Shown here piece after piece: positions 17,371 through 26,523 of a DNA stretch of 47,130 nt (positions are counted from its first letter, which is position 1; every line of letters starts with the position of its first letter). Location: contig WJJI01000001.1 of the NCBI GenBank assembly GCA_014729795.1, forward strand, positions 1 through 47,130, read 5' to 3'. A program made the translations under genes and the position numbers. Below the pieces are notes generated by a model, which was given only the letters and a program-made list of their open reading frames with translations, did no database searches and was not told the DNA's origin. The stretch comes from Candidatus Moraniibacteriota bacterium. Lineage in GTDB: Bacteria > Patescibacteriota > Minisyncoccia > CAIUEV01 > JAHKAQ01.

Positions 17371-18768
17371 ATGAAAAGCAAAAACAAGCGAGCAAAAATT
17401 ATTGTTAATAAATTCGGCGGCGGGATAATGGTGGCTAAGTTTATAAAGTCAACCGCCCAAGTTATTAAAAAACAAAAAAAAGCCAACTTTCAACCTATCG
17501 TGGTGGTTTCAGCCTTAAAAGGCATCACGGATGAATTGGTTGAAATTTTTAACCTGGTCGGTAATTCAGCTAGAAAAAAAACCAGGAGTAATCGCTCAAA
17601 TCAGCAAGCAATTCAAAAAAAAATCAACACCGCGATAAACAAAATTGAAGAAAAGCATCAGAATATTATCAAAACCCTAAGTTTTCAAACCGCAAATTTA
17701 AAGAAGTTAAACCAAAACATAGAGCAAATATTCAATAAACTGAAAAACGATTTGGTCACCATTAATCGATTTGGGGTCTTAGAGGTTTTTTATGACCGAA
17801 TTCTCTCTTACGGGGAAAAACTGGCAGCCTTAATTTTTGTTTTTTACTTACGCGAACTGGGTTTCAAAGCTAAAAGATATAAAACCGATCAAATTCCAAT
17901 CGAAACTGATGACCATCACACCGATGCTAATATTGACTATGAAAAATCCAAGGTAAACTTGCGCAAGAAGTTAAAAAACAAACAAGAAATTCCGGTTTTA
18001 ACCGGTTTTATAGGACAAAACCAACAAGGCAGCACTACCACGCTTGGCCGTGGGGGAACCGATACTACGGCTTGTTTCGTGGCCGCGGCCATGAACGCAA
18101 AAAAAATTATTTTATGGAAAGACGTGGAGGGAGTAATGTCGGCCGATCCAAGAATGGTTAAGCAAGTTAAAAACGTGCCTTATTTAAGCTATAAAGAAGC
18201 GGAGGAATCGGGCAAGGTTATTCATGATAAAGCGATCCAGTACATTAAAAAAAGCCAAATCGCTTTTGAGGTGCGTTCGATTGTTAAAAAACAACAAAAA
18301 ACCGTGATAGCGGCTCAAACAAAAAGCCAAGGCGCTAAGATAATAAGCTATAAACAAAATTTGACTTTAATTATCATTACCGATGAAGGGGTTAGCGAAT
18401 ACGGTTTTCTGTACAGAATAAGTAAATTGTTTAACGACTTGGAAGTAAATATGGTTTTGATTCGCAACACCCGTGATAGTCTTCATATTGTGGTAGAAAA
18501 AAATAATGGCAATGTTGAACAAGCGCTTAAGCGATTAAAGCGGGAAAAATACAACTTTCAAGCAAATGAAATTGCCATGGTTTCTGTGATCGGCACTTTG
18601 AGTTGGCAAATGGCCAGTCAATTAAATCAAATTTTAGAACAACATTGTCAAAAGCCAATAATTGGCGCTTTTCCTTATCAAGACGCGGTAAGATTGGAAG
18701 CGGTAGTGAAAGATAGGGAATTAAAAAAAGTGGTCCGGGCAATGCATGAAAAGTTTATCAAAGTTTAG
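17371..18768 (+). CDS. lysC: Aspartate kinase
   Basis: The 465-residue enzyme phosphorylates aspartate to aspartyl phosphate. It starts 'IIVNKFGGGIMVA', where most aspartate kinases have KFGGTS/KFGGSS, so the substrate loop differs slightly. Further motifs are 'VVVVSALKGITDEL', 'VLTGFIGQNQQGSTTTLGRGGTDTTA' and 'WKDVEGVMSADPR'. A C-terminal ACT region follows ('LIIITDEGVSEYGFLYRISKLF' and 'VSVIGTLSW'), a usual site of feedback control. No lysine, threonine or methionine genes are nearby. Because it lies between DHQ synthase II and aspartate-semialdehyde dehydrogenase, its likely main job here is feeding aspartate semialdehyde to ADH synthase. The symbol is by family only; effector specificity is unknown. 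Confidence 0.9.
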   Translation: MKSKNKRAKIIVNKFGGGIMVAKFIKSTAQVIKKQKKANFQPIVVVSALKGITDELVEIFNLVGNSARKKTRSNRSNQQAIQKKINTAINKIEEKHQNIIKTLSFQTANLKKLNQNIEQIFNKLKNDLVTINRFGVLEVFYDRILSYGEKLAALIFVFYLRELGFKAKRYKTDQIPIETDDHHTDANIDYEKSKVNLRKKLKNKQEIPVLTGFIGQNQQGSTTTLGRGGTDTTACFVAAAMNAKKIILWKDVEGVMSADPRMVKQVKNVPYLSYKEAEESGKVIHDKAIQYIKKSQIAFEVRSIVKKQQKTVIAAQTKSQGAKIISYKQNLTLIIITDEGVSEYGFLYRISKLFNDLEVNMVLIRNTRDSLHIVVEKNNGNVEQALKRLKREKYNFQANEIAMVSVIGTLSWQMASQLNQILEQHCQKPIIGAFPYQDAVRLEAVVKDRELKKVVRAMHEKFIKV

Positions 18769-18798
18769 TTTCGTTTTATAAAGACTAAGTAAAAAAAT

Positions 18799-19884
18799 AT
18801 GAGAAAACTAAAAATCGGTATCCTGGGAGCAACTGGCATGGTGGGGCAAAATTACGTAAAACTGCTTCAAAACCACCCCTGGTTTAAAATTCGCTTTTTG
18901 GCGGCTTCGCCAAATTCCGCTGGTAAAAAATATGCTCAAGCCGTAGACGGTAGATGGCAAATGGACGAGCCAATTCCCAAGGCTGTGAAGAATCTAATAG
19001 TGGAAGACGTGAGTCAAGTTAAGAAAGCCAAACAACGAGTTGATTTTGTTTTTTCCGCATTTGAAATGAGCGATAAACAAGAAATCAGGAGCATGGAAGA
19101 TTTGTACGCAGCTAATGGTATTGCGGTTGTTTCCAATGCTTCGGCGCATCGTCAAACTCCCGACGTACCCATGTTAATCCCGGAAATAAACGCTCGGCAC
19201 TTAAAAGTTATTCCGACTCAACAAAAACAAAGAGGCTGGAAAAAGGGTTTTATCGTAGTTAAACCTAATTGTAGCTTACAAAGTTATTTAACCGCAACCT
19301 ATGCGTTAATGAAAGCTGGCTACCAAGTTAAAAAAATGATCATTACTACTTTGCAAGCTCTTTCTGGAGCCGGACATCCCGGAGTGGCTAGTCTTGATAT
19401 TGCTGACAATGTTTTACCGTTTATTAATGGCGAGGAAGAAAAAAGTGAAAATGAGCCCTTGAAAATTTTAGGCTCAATTAAAAATAACCAATTTCAGGAA
19501 AAAAAGGGATTGAAAATCGCGGCTCATTGCAACCGAGTACCGGTTACGGATGGTCATTTGGCTTGCGTGAGTTTAGGTTTTGGCGTAAAAAAGCCAAGCA
19601 CAGAACAAATCTTAAAAATTTGGAAAAATTTTACAGCCGAACCCCAACAACTAAAATTGCCCAGCGCCCCAACCCGACCAATTATCTATCTAAAACAAGA
19701 AAACCGTCCTCAACCTCGTAAAGATCGTAATAATGATAAAGCCATGGCTTTGACCTTAGGTAGGTTAAGAAAATGCAGGGTTTTGGATTTTCGTTTTACC
19801 GGCTTGAGCCATAATACTGTTAGAGGCGCAGCCGGTGGAGGGATTTTAAACGCGGAGCTACTTTATAAAAAAAACTATTTATAA
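18799..19884 (+). CDS. asd: Aspartate-semialdehyde dehydrogenase (archaeal/fungal-like type)
   Basis: The 361-residue product reduces aspartyl phosphate to aspartate semialdehyde with NADPH. It has 'IGILGATGMVGQNYVKLL' for the nucleotide, 'FVFSAFEMSDK', the catalytic cysteine in 'KPNCSLQSYL', and 'AHCNRVPVTDGHLACVS' with the acid-base histidine. The sequence style (ATGMVGQ, RVPVTDGH) is that of the archaeal/fungal branch rather than the E. coli type. It sits 30 bases after the kinase and completes the two-step supply route to ADH synthase. C-terminal 'GLSHNTVRGAAGGGILNAELL' is also typical. The length agrees with the family. Confidence 0.92.
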   Translation: MRKLKIGILGATGMVGQNYVKLLQNHPWFKIRFLAASPNSAGKKYAQAVDGRWQMDEPIPKAVKNLIVEDVSQVKKAKQRVDFVFSAFEMSDKQEIRSMEDLYAANGIAVVSNASAHRQTPDVPMLIPEINARHLKVIPTQQKQRGWKKGFIVVKPNCSLQSYLTATYALMKAGYQVKKMIITTLQALSGAGHPGVASLDIADNVLPFINGEEEKSENEPLKILGSIKNNQFQEKKGLKIAAHCNRVPVTDGHLACVSLGFGVKKPSTEQILKIWKNFTAEPQQLKLPSAPTRPIIYLKQENRPQPRKDRNNDKAMALTLGRLRKCRVLDFRFTGLSHNTVRGAAGGGILNAELLYKKNYL

Positions 19885-19909
19885 ACAGTTAAAAGATTAA
19901 TATTTAAAC

Positions 19910-21082
19910 ATGAAGTTCAAATTGGCACAAAGAACTCAAAAATTACTTCCCTCCCCTACTTTAACTTTAAATGCCCGGATAAAACAAATGCAAGCTCAAG
20001 GCCAAGACATTATAAATTTGACCGCCGGCGAGTTGGATTTTCCCACGCCAAAAAATGTTTGCGCGGCAGCTAAAAAAGCAATTGATGAAGATTTCACTAA
20101 GTATACCGCTTCGGGTGGAACTACGGAACTCAAAAAAGCGATTGTGGCTAAATTTAAAAAAGACAATCAATTAAATTACACGGTTGAACAGGTAATGGCA
20201 TCTGATGGGGCAAAACAAGCCTTATTTAATGCTTTTTTTACCTTAACCGAACCGGGCGCTGAAGTAATTATGGCTAGTCCTTGTTGGGGAACATACGTAG
20301 AACAGATTAAGTTAAGCGGAGCTAAGCCTGTCATGATCAAACTTAAGCCGCCTTTTAATTTGCAAGCCAAGCAAATTCAAACCAAGATTAACAAAAGAAC
20401 CCGGGTTATTCTCTTGAACTACCCAGCCAATCCCACCGGAGCTACGATAAGCTTAACAGAGCTAAAAAAAATCGCTGAATTAGCGGTTGAAAACAAAATC
20501 TGGGTTATTGCCGATGAAGTTTACGAAAAGTTAACATTTAAACTTGAAAATTTTATCTCTATTGCCAGTTTAAATAGTAAGATTTTTAAACAAACCATTA
20601 CGATTAACGGCTTAAGCAAAGCTCAAGCCATGACCGGTTGGCGAATCGGTTATGCTGCTGGCCCAAAAAACATAATTCAACAAATGGAAAAAATCCAAGC
20701 GCAAATTACTTCTAATCCCTGCTCGATCACGCAAAAAGCCGCGATTCAAGGCTTAAAAAAAGGACAAGCGTTTCAAAAAAAAGCGCAAATTAACTTAAAA
20801 AAACGTCGTGATTATTTGGTTTCAGAGTTAAGCCAAATAAAACAATTAAGCTTTAGCGAACCGCAAGGAGGTTTTTACTTTTGGGTAGAGATTAAACCAA
20901 GATATAAAAAAAGCCAAATCGACTCGATTAAGTGGTGTCAAAAACTTTTAAAAAAAACCGGGGTCGCGGTTATACCGGCTGAAGCTTTTTACGCTCAAGG
21001 CGGATTTCGAATGAGCTTCGCTGCTAATTTAAATGATTTAAAAAAAGCCATGCGAAGAATTAAAAGCTTCTTGGATGAATAA
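19910..21082 (+). CDS. Class I aminotransferase (aspartate/aromatic type)
   Basis: This 390-residue pyridoxal-phosphate enzyme has the fold-type I signatures: 'INLTAGELDFPTP' near residue 36, 'NYPANPTGATIS', 'IADEVYEKLTF' and the cofactor lysine at about residue 237 in 'NGLSKAQAMTGWRIGY'. It resembles the aspartate aminotransferase I-beta/prephenate aminotransferase branch. Its position suggests either making aspartate for the entry reaction or transaminating phenylpyruvate and 4-hydroxyphenylpyruvate to Phe and Tyr. One enzyme could do both. Substrate choice cannot be judged from sequence by eye. It overlaps aroA by 8 bases, a sign of translational coupling. Confidence 0.85.
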   Translation: MKFKLAQRTQKLLPSPTLTLNARIKQMQAQGQDIINLTAGELDFPTPKNVCAAAKKAIDEDFTKYTASGGTTELKKAIVAKFKKDNQLNYTVEQVMASDGAKQALFNAFFTLTEPGAEVIMASPCWGTYVEQIKLSGAKPVMIKLKPPFNLQAKQIQTKINKRTRVILLNYPANPTGATISLTELKKIAELAVENKIWVIADEVYEKLTFKLENFISIASLNSKIFKQTITINGLSKAQAMTGWRIGYAAGPKNIIQQMEKIQAQITSNPCSITQKAAIQGLKKGQAFQKKAQINLKKRRDYLVSELSQIKQLSFSEPQGGFYFWVEIKPRYKKSQIDSIKWCQKLLKKTGVAVIPAEAFYAQGGFRMSFAANLNDLKKAMRRIKSFLDE

Positions 21083-22385
21083 AATAAAAATCAACAAAAT
21101 CAAACAACGCTTTGACGTTAAAGTAGACTTACCCGCTTCTAAATCGATTATGCTTAGGGACTTATTTTTAGCAGCCTTGGCTCAGGGTCGGTCTTTGATC
21201 AAAAACTTTGAAAACTCATTGGACTGCGTAGTGATGAAACAGGCTCTTTTAAAACTTGGCGTAAAAATCACTGATCAAAATGGCCAAGCCATTAAAATAT
21301 TGGGAAAAGCCGGTAAGTTTTCTCACACTAAGAAAAGAATTTTTTGCGGTGGCAGCGGAGTTTCGGCAAGATTGCTAATGGCCTTGAGTTTATTAAGATC
21401 CGGAAAAACTGTTTTAAGCGGCAACCAAAGCCTAAAAAATCGACCCCAACATTATTTAATCAAAGCGATTCAAGAATTAGGCGCCCAAGTTAAAGCGCCA
21501 AAGCCCGGCTTTTTACCATTAGAGGTAACAGGAGGGGCTAACGGGAAAAATATGGTTAAGCTTAAAGGAGATGTTTCCAGTCAATATTTTACCGCTTTGT
21601 TGATGATTGCGCCTTTGTTGGCTAAGGGCTTAGTCATAAAGGTGATTAAAGAATTGGTAAGCAAGCCTTATATCGATATTACTTTGGCTGAAATGAAAAA
21701 ATTTGGCCCAACAGTAAAAAACCTTAATTACCAAACCTTTATAGTAAAGCCGGGCAAATATCAAGCGGTTGATTTAACAGTAGAGGCTGATGCGAGCGCG
21801 GCTTCCTACTTTATGGCAATGGCTACACTGCATGGCGGTAAAATTACTATGACTAATCTTGGCAAAAATAGTCAACAAGGAGATTTAAATTTTTTTAAAA
21901 TATGTGAAAAATTGGGAGCTAAATTAGAATTGAAACAAAAAAGCATAACAATTACCGGCAAGAAAACAAAGAAACTTAAGCTCTTAAAAAAACCAGTCGA
22001 CATGGAAGCGATTCCAGATACAGCCCCGACATTAATGGCCATGGCTCCTTTTATTCCCGGTGGAGTAACTATTATCAATATTGGCACCTTGAAACACAAG
22101 GAATGTGATAGGATTGAAGCGCCGGCTAGAGAATTAAAAAAGTTAGGGGTTGCCGTAAAGACCGGTAAGGATTATATTAAAATTCAGCACAAGAAAAATT
22201 GGGATAAATCAAAAATTAACAATATCGCGCTTGACACTTATGATGACCACCGAATGGCCATGAGTTTAGCGGTGTTGGCAAGTAACATTGGAGATATTGC
22301 CATTAATGATCCCAAATGCGTGGATAAAACCTTTCCTGGGTTTTGGCGGGAATTAAAAAAATTATACCAAATAACTAAAAAATAA
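21075..22385 (+). CDS. aroA: 3-phosphoshikimate 1-carboxyvinyltransferase (EPSP synthase)
   Basis: The 436-residue enzyme adds enolpyruvyl from PEP to shikimate 3-phosphate. Family motifs are 'DLPASKSIMLRDLFLAALA', the PEP-binding 'CGGSGVSARLLMALSLL' in place of the usual GNAGT, 'SSQYFTALLMIAPLL', 'VEADASAASYFMAMA', 'AIPDTAPTLMAMAPF', 'LKHKECDRIEAPARELKKLG' and 'DTYDDHRMAMSLAV'. The GNAGT variant is notable, since this loop decides sensitivity to PEP analogues in other EPSP synthases. It begins inside the end of the aminotransferase gene and is 11 bases from aroK. Length is close to the typical 427. Confidence 0.94.
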   Translation: MNKIKINKIKQRFDVKVDLPASKSIMLRDLFLAALAQGRSLIKNFENSLDCVVMKQALLKLGVKITDQNGQAIKILGKAGKFSHTKKRIFCGGSGVSARLLMALSLLRSGKTVLSGNQSLKNRPQHYLIKAIQELGAQVKAPKPGFLPLEVTGGANGKNMVKLKGDVSSQYFTALLMIAPLLAKGLVIKVIKELVSKPYIDITLAEMKKFGPTVKNLNYQTFIVKPGKYQAVDLTVEADASAASYFMAMATLHGGKITMTNLGKNSQQGDLNFFKICEKLGAKLELKQKSITITGKKTKKLKLLKKPVDMEAIPDTAPTLMAMAPFIPGGVTIINIGTLKHKECDRIEAPARELKKLGVAVKTGKDYIKIQHKKNWDKSKINNIALDTYDDHRMAMSLAVLASNIGDIAINDPKCVDKTFPGFWRELKKLYQITKK

Positions 22386-22396
22386 CTATTAAAGTC

Positions 22397-22909
22397 ATGA
22401 ACCTTGCATTAATCGGCTTTATGGGCGCCGGAAAAACCGAAACCGCCAAAATATTGGGGGAAATTCTGGATTATCAAATCAAAGAAACCGATGAGGAAAT
22501 TATCAAAGCTAGTGAATTTGAAACAATCAAAGAAATTTTTAATCATATTAAAGAGTTGGGCTTTCGAAAATTAGAGACTCGGGTTATTGAACAACTAAGC
22601 GACCAAAACCAAATTATCATTTCTACTGGCGGAGGAGCGGTTATGAATCAAATTAACATGCTTAATTTGAATAAAAACTCGATTATTATTTACTTAAAAA
22701 CTGAGTTTGAAACCTTAAAAAAAAGAGTGGCTCAGGATTATGAACGACCTTTGTTTCAAGATCCAAACAAGGCTAAAAAATTATTCAAGTTGCGGGAACC
22801 TGTTTATGAGTACTACGCGCAATATATTATTAAAACCGATGATTTAGTACCAAAACAAGTGGCGGAACAAATTATTAAAAAAATCAAAGCTCATGTTAGC
22901 GACAAGTAA
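22397..22909 (+). CDS. aroK: Shikimate kinase
   Basis: The 170-residue kinase phosphorylates shikimate at O3. It shows the P-loop 'GFMGAGKTETAKILG', an acidic pair in 'KETDEEI', the shikimate-binding arginine in 'GFRKLETRV', and 'IISTGGGAVMN'. The lid and adenine-binding areas include 'RPLFQDPNKAKKLFKLREPVY'. Size is that of bacterial AroK/AroL, not the archaeal GHMP-type kinase, although the operon's entry enzymes are archaeal in type. The end overlaps aroE by 17 bases. Confidence 0.93.
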   Translation: MNLALIGFMGAGKTETAKILGEILDYQIKETDEEIIKASEFETIKEIFNHIKELGFRKLETRVIEQLSDQNQIIISTGGGAVMNQINMLNLNKNSIIIYLKTEFETLKKRVAQDYERPLFQDPNKAKKLFKLREPVYEYYAQYIIKTDDLVPKQVAEQIIKKIKAHVSDK

Positions 22910-23723
22910 AACCAAAATTTGCATAATTATCGGCGATCCGGTGCGGCACTCCCTTTCCCCGCTAATGCACAATCACGCTTATAAACAGACTAACCTGGAA
23001 GGAAAGTTTATTTTTATCGCAGCCCGAGTAAAAAATAAACAATTGTCCACGGTTTTTCCGGCTTTAAAACACATGCAAGTTCAAGGAATAACCTGTACCG
23101 CGCCTCATAAACAAACGGTCATTAAATACTTAGATCAAATTGATTCCACAGCCTCGATCATTGATGCGGTGAACACAGTGGTTAAGGAAAAAGCCGGATA
23201 CAAAGGATATAATACCGATTGGCTGGGTGTAGTTGACCCGCTGGAAAAGTTAACCGATTTAAAAAATAAAAAAATCGCGCTTTTAGGCGCCGGCGGAGCA
23301 GCTCGAGCCGCGGTTTATGGTTTACTAAAAAAAGGGGCGCGCCTAACGATTTTTAATCGCACCCAAGACAAAGCTCAAAAATTGGTTGAAGAATTTGCCG
23401 CTATGGCTAAATACAAAGCAAAATCAGCTGGCTTAGACGAGCTTTCGACTATCCCGAACTATCAAATAATAGTCAACACGACTTCGGTGGGTTTAAAGCA
23501 AGATAAAAGCTTGATAAAACCTGATTGGTTAAAGCAAAATCATATAGTTTTTGACGCGGTTTACTCAGAAGCGGGAACCAGATTAATAAATGATGCTCAA
23601 GCTAAAAAAGCCCAGGTAATTACGGGTAAAGAAATGCTTTTGTATCAAGGTATAGCTCAATATGAATTGTACACCGGGCAAAAGGCTCCGGTCCAGGCCA
23701 TGAAAAACATCTTAAATTTATAA
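22893..23723 (+). CDS. aroE: Shikimate dehydrogenase
   Basis: The 276-residue NADP-dependent enzyme reduces 3-dehydroshikimate to shikimate. It has 'IIGDPVRHSLSPLMHNHAY', the catalytic lysine in 'CTAPHKQTV' (usually VTxPHK), 'INTVV'-like 'DAVNTVVK', 'GYNTDWLGV', and the dinucleotide-binding 'LLGAGGAARAAVYGLLKKG' followed by 'FNRTQDKAQKL'. The C-terminal 'VITGKEMLLYQGIAQYELYTGQ' is also conserved. The frame starts 17 bases inside aroK, suggesting coupled translation. Length is standard. Confidence 0.95.
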   Translation: MLATSKTKICIIIGDPVRHSLSPLMHNHAYKQTNLEGKFIFIAARVKNKQLSTVFPALKHMQVQGITCTAPHKQTVIKYLDQIDSTASIIDAVNTVVKEKAGYKGYNTDWLGVVDPLEKLTDLKNKKIALLGAGGAARAAVYGLLKKGARLTIFNRTQDKAQKLVEEFAAMAKYKAKSAGLDELSTIPNYQIIVNTTSVGLKQDKSLIKPDWLKQNHIVFDAVYSEAGTRLINDAQAKKAQVITGKEMLLYQGIAQYELYTGQKAPVQAMKNILNL

Positions 23724-23729
23724 CAACAA

Positions 23730-24434
23730 ATGCGGGAAAAAATTTGCGTACCCATTACCGATAAAAATCTTCAAACTTTTTTAAAAAATGCAAAAAAAGC
23801 CGCCAGACAAGTTAAATGGCTGGAATTTAGAATTGATTATTTAAAACAAGCGCCTAGTGATTATGAGGAAATATTACAAAATCTTGCTCAATTTTCCCAA
23901 TCAAATAAAACAATTTTGACTTGCCGAAAAAAAGAGGAGGGCGGAGTGTTTTCCGGAAGCGAAGAACAAAGAATCCGGGTTCTAAACCAAGCGCTAAAGT
24001 ATAATTTTACTTATGTTGATATCGAGCTATCCACTATTGAACAGTTTGATCTTAATAAAAATAAAAGCAAGACCAAAATAATTTGCTCTTTTCATGATTT
24101 CAAACAAACCCCCAAATTACAAGAATTAAAAAAAATCAGAAACAAAATAAAAAAACAACAAACAGACGTGGCAAAAATAACAACCATGGTGAACTCTACT
24201 CATGATATTAAAAATTTAAGTAGATTATTGCTTGATCAAGAAAAAAACTTGGAGCAAATTGTTATAGGAATGGGTAATTTGGGAAAAATAACCCGGGTGT
24301 TCTTTCCTAAAATCGGTTCTTTGCTAACTTATGCTAGGTTAAACAACTCGGGCTCAGCGCCGGGTCAACTTACTGTTGAACAAGTATTAAAGGTAAATAA
24401 ACTAATCAATGCGGATCGCGAAATAAAGAATTAA
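23730..24434 (+). CDS. aroD: 3-dehydroquinate dehydratase, type I
   Basis: The 234-residue product dehydrates 3-dehydroquinate to 3-dehydroshikimate. It is a type I (Schiff-base) enzyme: 'WLEFRIDYLKQ', 'ILTCRKKEEGG', 'YVDIELSTIE', catalytic histidine in 'IICSFHDFKQTP', Schiff-base lysine in 'DVAKITTMV', and 'GKITRVFFPKIGSLLTYA' near the end. Gene order has it after aroE with a 6-base gap, though it acts before aroE in the pathway. The type I class agrees with many archaea and enteric bacteria. All expected active-site residues appear present. Confidence 0.93.
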   Translation: MREKICVPITDKNLQTFLKNAKKAARQVKWLEFRIDYLKQAPSDYEEILQNLAQFSQSNKTILTCRKKEEGGVFSGSEEQRIRVLNQALKYNFTYVDIELSTIEQFDLNKNKSKTKIICSFHDFKQTPKLQELKKIRNKIKKQQTDVAKITTMVNSTHDIKNLSRLLLDQEKNLEQIVIGMGNLGKITRVFFPKIGSLLTYARLNNSGSAPGQLTVEQVLKVNKLINADREIKN

Positions 24435-24445
24435 TTGATAAAAAT

Positions 24446-25363
24446 TTGAAAAAAATACCAAGCAAAAATCAAGAAACCTGGGGAATAGCGGCCATGATTA
24501 TGGCTTCTTTATTTGTGGTTGGCAATAATGCTATAGCGAAATTATTGGCAGCGCAAATAAACCCTTTAAGCGTGATTTATTGGCGAATGTTACTAGCGGC
24601 CGGTTTTGCTTGGCTTTTATTTAAGCACAAAATTAACTGGCAAAAAATCTTTTCAGCCAAGCCTAGCCAAATTTTCATGCTTTTTTTTGTAGGAATTTTT
24701 AATAGCGCGATAGCGGTATTTCTAAGAGTATTAGCATTAATGAATACCACATTGTTAAATGTTTCGATAATCCACACTCTTATTCCTTTATTGGTGTATT
24801 TATATTCAATTTTTATTTTTAAAAACAAATTTAACTTGAAAATTATAGGCTTAATATTAATCTCAATTTACGCGGTTATAATTTTGTCCACAAATTCTTT
24901 ATTTTTCCAATTGGGAAAAATGGGCAAAGGGGAACTGTTAGTAGCCGGAGCTACTTTGATAACCGCTTTAGGATATGTTGTGCGTAAAATATTGTTAAAA
25001 AGTTTTAATACCTTTGAGGTTTCCTTGCCCGCTTTTTTAATATCTGGATTAACCTTACTTGTTATGGATGGAACAACCAACCAATTTGACAAACAAGCGC
25101 TTTGGGATTGGCAAACTGGATTTTTGCTTGTTTTAAGCGGATTTTTGGCTTGTTTGGGAATAATTTTAACCAACCAAAGCATTAAACAACTTAGGTCAAC
25201 CACGGCCAGTCAGGGAGCGCATGTAAAAGTAATTTTTGCGTTTGGGTTGGGCTGGTTTGTTTTCGGGGAAATGCCAACCATTTATTCGCTAATCGCGGCT
25301 ATGATTATTATTGGTTCCATTTACCTATCAAACCGTGAGCAGAAAAAATTAAAAATGATTTAG
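24446..25363 (+). CDS. EamA/DMT-family transporter
   Basis: The 305-residue protein has about ten membrane helices in two EamA halves ('NNAIAKLLAAQINPLSVIYWRM' near the start, and a second repeat after about residue 165). DMT-family members move amino acids and other metabolites; YddG, an aromatic amino acid exporter, belongs to this superfamily. Lying between aroD and aroC, it may export or import Phe, Tyr or a pathway intermediate, but this comes only from position. The annotated start is a TTG at 24446; an ATG lies 16 codons in (MIMASLFVVGNN). No close relative is recognised. Confidence 0.82.
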   Translation: MKKIPSKNQETWGIAAMIMASLFVVGNNAIAKLLAAQINPLSVIYWRMLLAAGFAWLLFKHKINWQKIFSAKPSQIFMLFFVGIFNSAIAVFLRVLALMNTTLLNVSIIHTLIPLLVYLYSIFIFKNKFNLKIIGLILISIYAVIILSTNSLFFQLGKMGKGELLVAGATLITALGYVVRKILLKSFNTFEVSLPAFLISGLTLLVMDGTTNQFDKQALWDWQTGFLLVLSGFLACLGIILTNQSIKQLRSTTASQGAHVKVIFAFGLGWFVFGEMPTIYSLIAAMIIIGSIYLSNREQKKLKMI

Positions 25364-25440
25364 TTTAGTAAACATCAGCTTGCTTTTTCATTGGCTATCT
25401 TCTAATATTTAATCATTAAGCATAATAACCTTAAGCGCTT

Positions 25441-26523
25441 ATGCGAGGCAATACTTTTGGTAAAATTTTTTCCATCACCACAGCCGGAGAGTCTCACGGC
25501 GGTGCGATTGCGGTTATTGTTGATGGTTGCCCGGCTAAGTTCAAGCTTGAAGCCAAGGATATTCAAAAGCAGTTAAATCGACGAAGGCCAGGCCAAAGCA
25601 ATCTAACAACAACCAGGAAGGAAGCTGATCAAGTTGAAATCTTGGCTGGATTAAGCCAAAAAATCACTTTGGGTACTCCAATTTTAATGATTATTAAAAA
25701 CAAAGATGCTCGCAATCATGATTATGAACATTTGAAAAATATTTACCGTCCGAGTCATGCTGATTTTAGCGTTGAAAAAAAGTACGGCATACGTGAATGG
25801 CGGGGTGGGGGCCGGGCATCAGCTCGAGAAACCGCAGCTAGAGTAGCTGGCGGAGCCATAGCGAAAAAGTATTTAAAACTAAAATTAAACATAAAAATTT
25901 ATAGTTACGTTGAGCAAATCGGCCCGGTTAAAGCTGTGGTTCAAGAAGAAGATATTTCTTTGACCAAAATTGAAAACAACCCGATTCGTTGCCCTGACCC
26001 AAAAAAAGCTCAACAAATGATCAAATATCTGGAAAAGATCAAAAAGCAAGGCGATTCAACCGGTGGTGTAATCCGAACAGTAATCAAAAATACGCCGCTG
26101 GGTTTAGGCGAACCGGTTTTTGATAAACTATCGGCCGACTTAGGCAAAGCAATGCTTAGTATTAATGCGGTTAAGGGATTTGAATTGGGCGCCGGATTTG
26201 CCTCCGCCTCCATGAAAGGCAGTGAACACAACGATCTGTTCCATAGCGACTCCAATGGCCACGTTAAAACCAAGACTAATTTTTCTGCTGGAATTCAAGG
26301 AGGGATTTCCAACGGTCAAGATATTTATTTTCGAGTGGCTTTTAAACCGGTTGCCACTATCAACCAAAAACAAACCACAGTCAATACCAAGGGCGAGTCA
26401 GTTAAATTTCAAGGTCGAGGTCGCCATGATGCTTGTGTGGTGCCCAGAGCAGTACCTATCGTGGAGGCAATGAGCGCGATAACTCTTTTAGATCACTATT
26501 TAAGGCAACAATGTTATCGATAA
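25441..26523 (+). CDS. aroC: Chorismate synthase
   Basis: The 360-residue enzyme makes chorismate from EPSP using reduced FMN. Conserved stretches are 'ITTAGESHGGAIAVIVDGCP', 'QLNRRRPGQSNLTTTRKEAD', 'NIYRPSHADFSVEKKYGIREWRGGGRASARET', 'VKGFELGAGFASASMKGSEHND', 'GGISNGQDIYFRVAFKP' and 'GRGRHDACVVPRAVPIVEAM'. Length and motifs are complete. It follows the transporter after a 77-base gap and overlaps pheA by 13 bases, so it is almost certainly co-translated with it. This gene completes chorismate production within the locus. Confidence 0.96.
   Translation: MRGNTFGKIFSITTAGESHGGAIAVIVDGCPAKFKLEAKDIQKQLNRRRPGQSNLTTTRKEADQVEILAGLSQKITLGTPILMIIKNKDARNHDYEHLKNIYRPSHADFSVEKKYGIREWRGGGRASARETAARVAGGAIAKKYLKLKLNIKIYSYVEQIGPVKAVVQEEDISLTKIENNPIRCPDPKKAQQMIKYLEKIKKQGDSTGGVIRTVIKNTPLGLGEPVFDKLSADLGKAMLSINAVKGFELGAGFASASMKGSEHNDLFHSDSNGHVKTKTNFSAGIQGGISNGQDIYFRVAFKPVATINQKQTTVNTKGESVKFQGRGRHDACVVPRAVPIVEAMSAITLLDHYLRQQCYR

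Noticed and set aside
26433-26510. Upstream start of pheA in the ORF track
   Set aside because: It lies deep inside aroC; the family N-terminus begins after ATG 26511.
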